Positions 31,296 to 31,458 of a stretch of 31,458 bases of DNA are shown here, one piece after another. The stretch is taken from the IMG/VR virus record IMGVR_UViG_3300032229_000683, positions 1 to 31,458 of that record. The stretch is one strand, 5' to 3'. The translations under genes and the position numbers were made by a program. The notes under the pieces were generated by a model that searched no databases, had not been told where the DNA came from, and saw only the letters and a program-made list of their open reading frames with translations. Position 1 is the first letter of the stretch; the number at the start of each line of letters is the position of its first letter. The stretch comes from a virus.

Positions 31296-31458
31296 TTAAG
31301 TTCCTTTCTGAGCTTCTTGTTTTCTTTGTTGATAAACGTCAAGTAAGTACGACATGTGGTTAAGACAAGATACAAGGGATAAGTTAGTAATCTGGTCAAA
31401 ACGCCAAAGCTGGTCGTCAGCCAACCTAGATATGGCTGCATACCATCCCCAAAATTCC
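31296..31458 (-). CDS. C-terminal end of the chaperone-like gene (-1 frame)
   Basis: This is the right-hand piece of the gene that starts at 703; bases 31336-31458 duplicate 1-123. In the -1 frame it contains the WGWYAAISRLADD segment and ends with QKGT and a TAA at 31296-31298, just ahead of the ATG at 31289. In the unshifted frame the reading stays open as well and stops at 31280-31282, overlapping the next gene by 10 bases. The -1 frame is preferred because its residue mix is normal for a soluble protein, whereas the other frame is rich in Leu, Thr, Tyr and Cys. Confidence 0.65.
   Translation of the reverse strand, partial: EFWGWYAAISRLADDQLWRFDQITNLSLVSCLNHMSYLLDVYQQRKQEAQKGT
31336..31458. 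repeat. Terminal direct repeat, right copy (contig overlap)
   Basis: Exact copy of positions 1-123. Removing one copy joins the gene that starts at 703 on the minus strand to its 3' end at 31296, directly ahead of the next tail gene. Confidence 0.95.

Overview
The window is a complete, circularly assembled genome of a tailed phage. Its first 123 bases are repeated exactly at its end (1-123 = 31336-31458), so one genome unit is 31,335 bp. HK97-type head genes, a long tape measure and tail genes point to a siphovirus-like virion. The host is probably a member of the Bacteroidota. The DNA is AT-rich, starts lack convincing Shine-Dalgarno sequences, several promoters fit the Bacteroidota consensus (TTG/TTTG, about 20 bases, TAnnTTTG), and many structural proteins resemble families I know from Bacteroidota phages. 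No integrase, DNA polymerase, helicase, reverse transcriptase, tRNA or CRISPR array was recognised.

All genes but one are on the minus strand, so the map is read from high to low coordinates. (1) 7109-5339 is a block of small genes: 55-aa and 71-aa proteins, then 66-, 51- and 68-aa genes, several with their own promoter, and an exported putative outer-membrane beta-barrel. (2) 5320-3968 holds a bidirectional terminator, the only plus-strand gene (a Cys4 zinc-binding protein), a divergent winged-helix protein that may start replication, and an origin-like cluster of G-run repeats around an AT-rich dyad. (3) 3956-725 holds a helix-turn-helix protein, a sigma-like factor and the packaging genes (small-terminase-like, two unknowns, TerL). 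(4) From 703 the late genes run through the contig junction: a chaperone-like gene with a -1 frameshift site, then tail and adhesin genes (31289-17909), a 49-aa protein, the tape measure, prohead protease/morphogenesis protein, scaffold, major capsid protein, a tail-tube-like protein, portal, connector and two small terminal genes. Two tandem intrinsic terminators (7118-7233) close this block.

The structural genes are thus in an unusual order: tail before head, and portal after capsid. Four virion proteins carry threonine-alternating Thr/Pro-rich stalks between Cys-rich beta modules. The largest (1213 aa) ends in a LamG/concanavalin-like domain and is the best receptor-binding candidate. No endolysin could be recognised. 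No gene-free stretch exceeds 300 bases; the longest are 4220-4448 (origin-like repeats) and about 7110-7269 (terminators).

Function names rest on reading motifs by eye; no database search was run.
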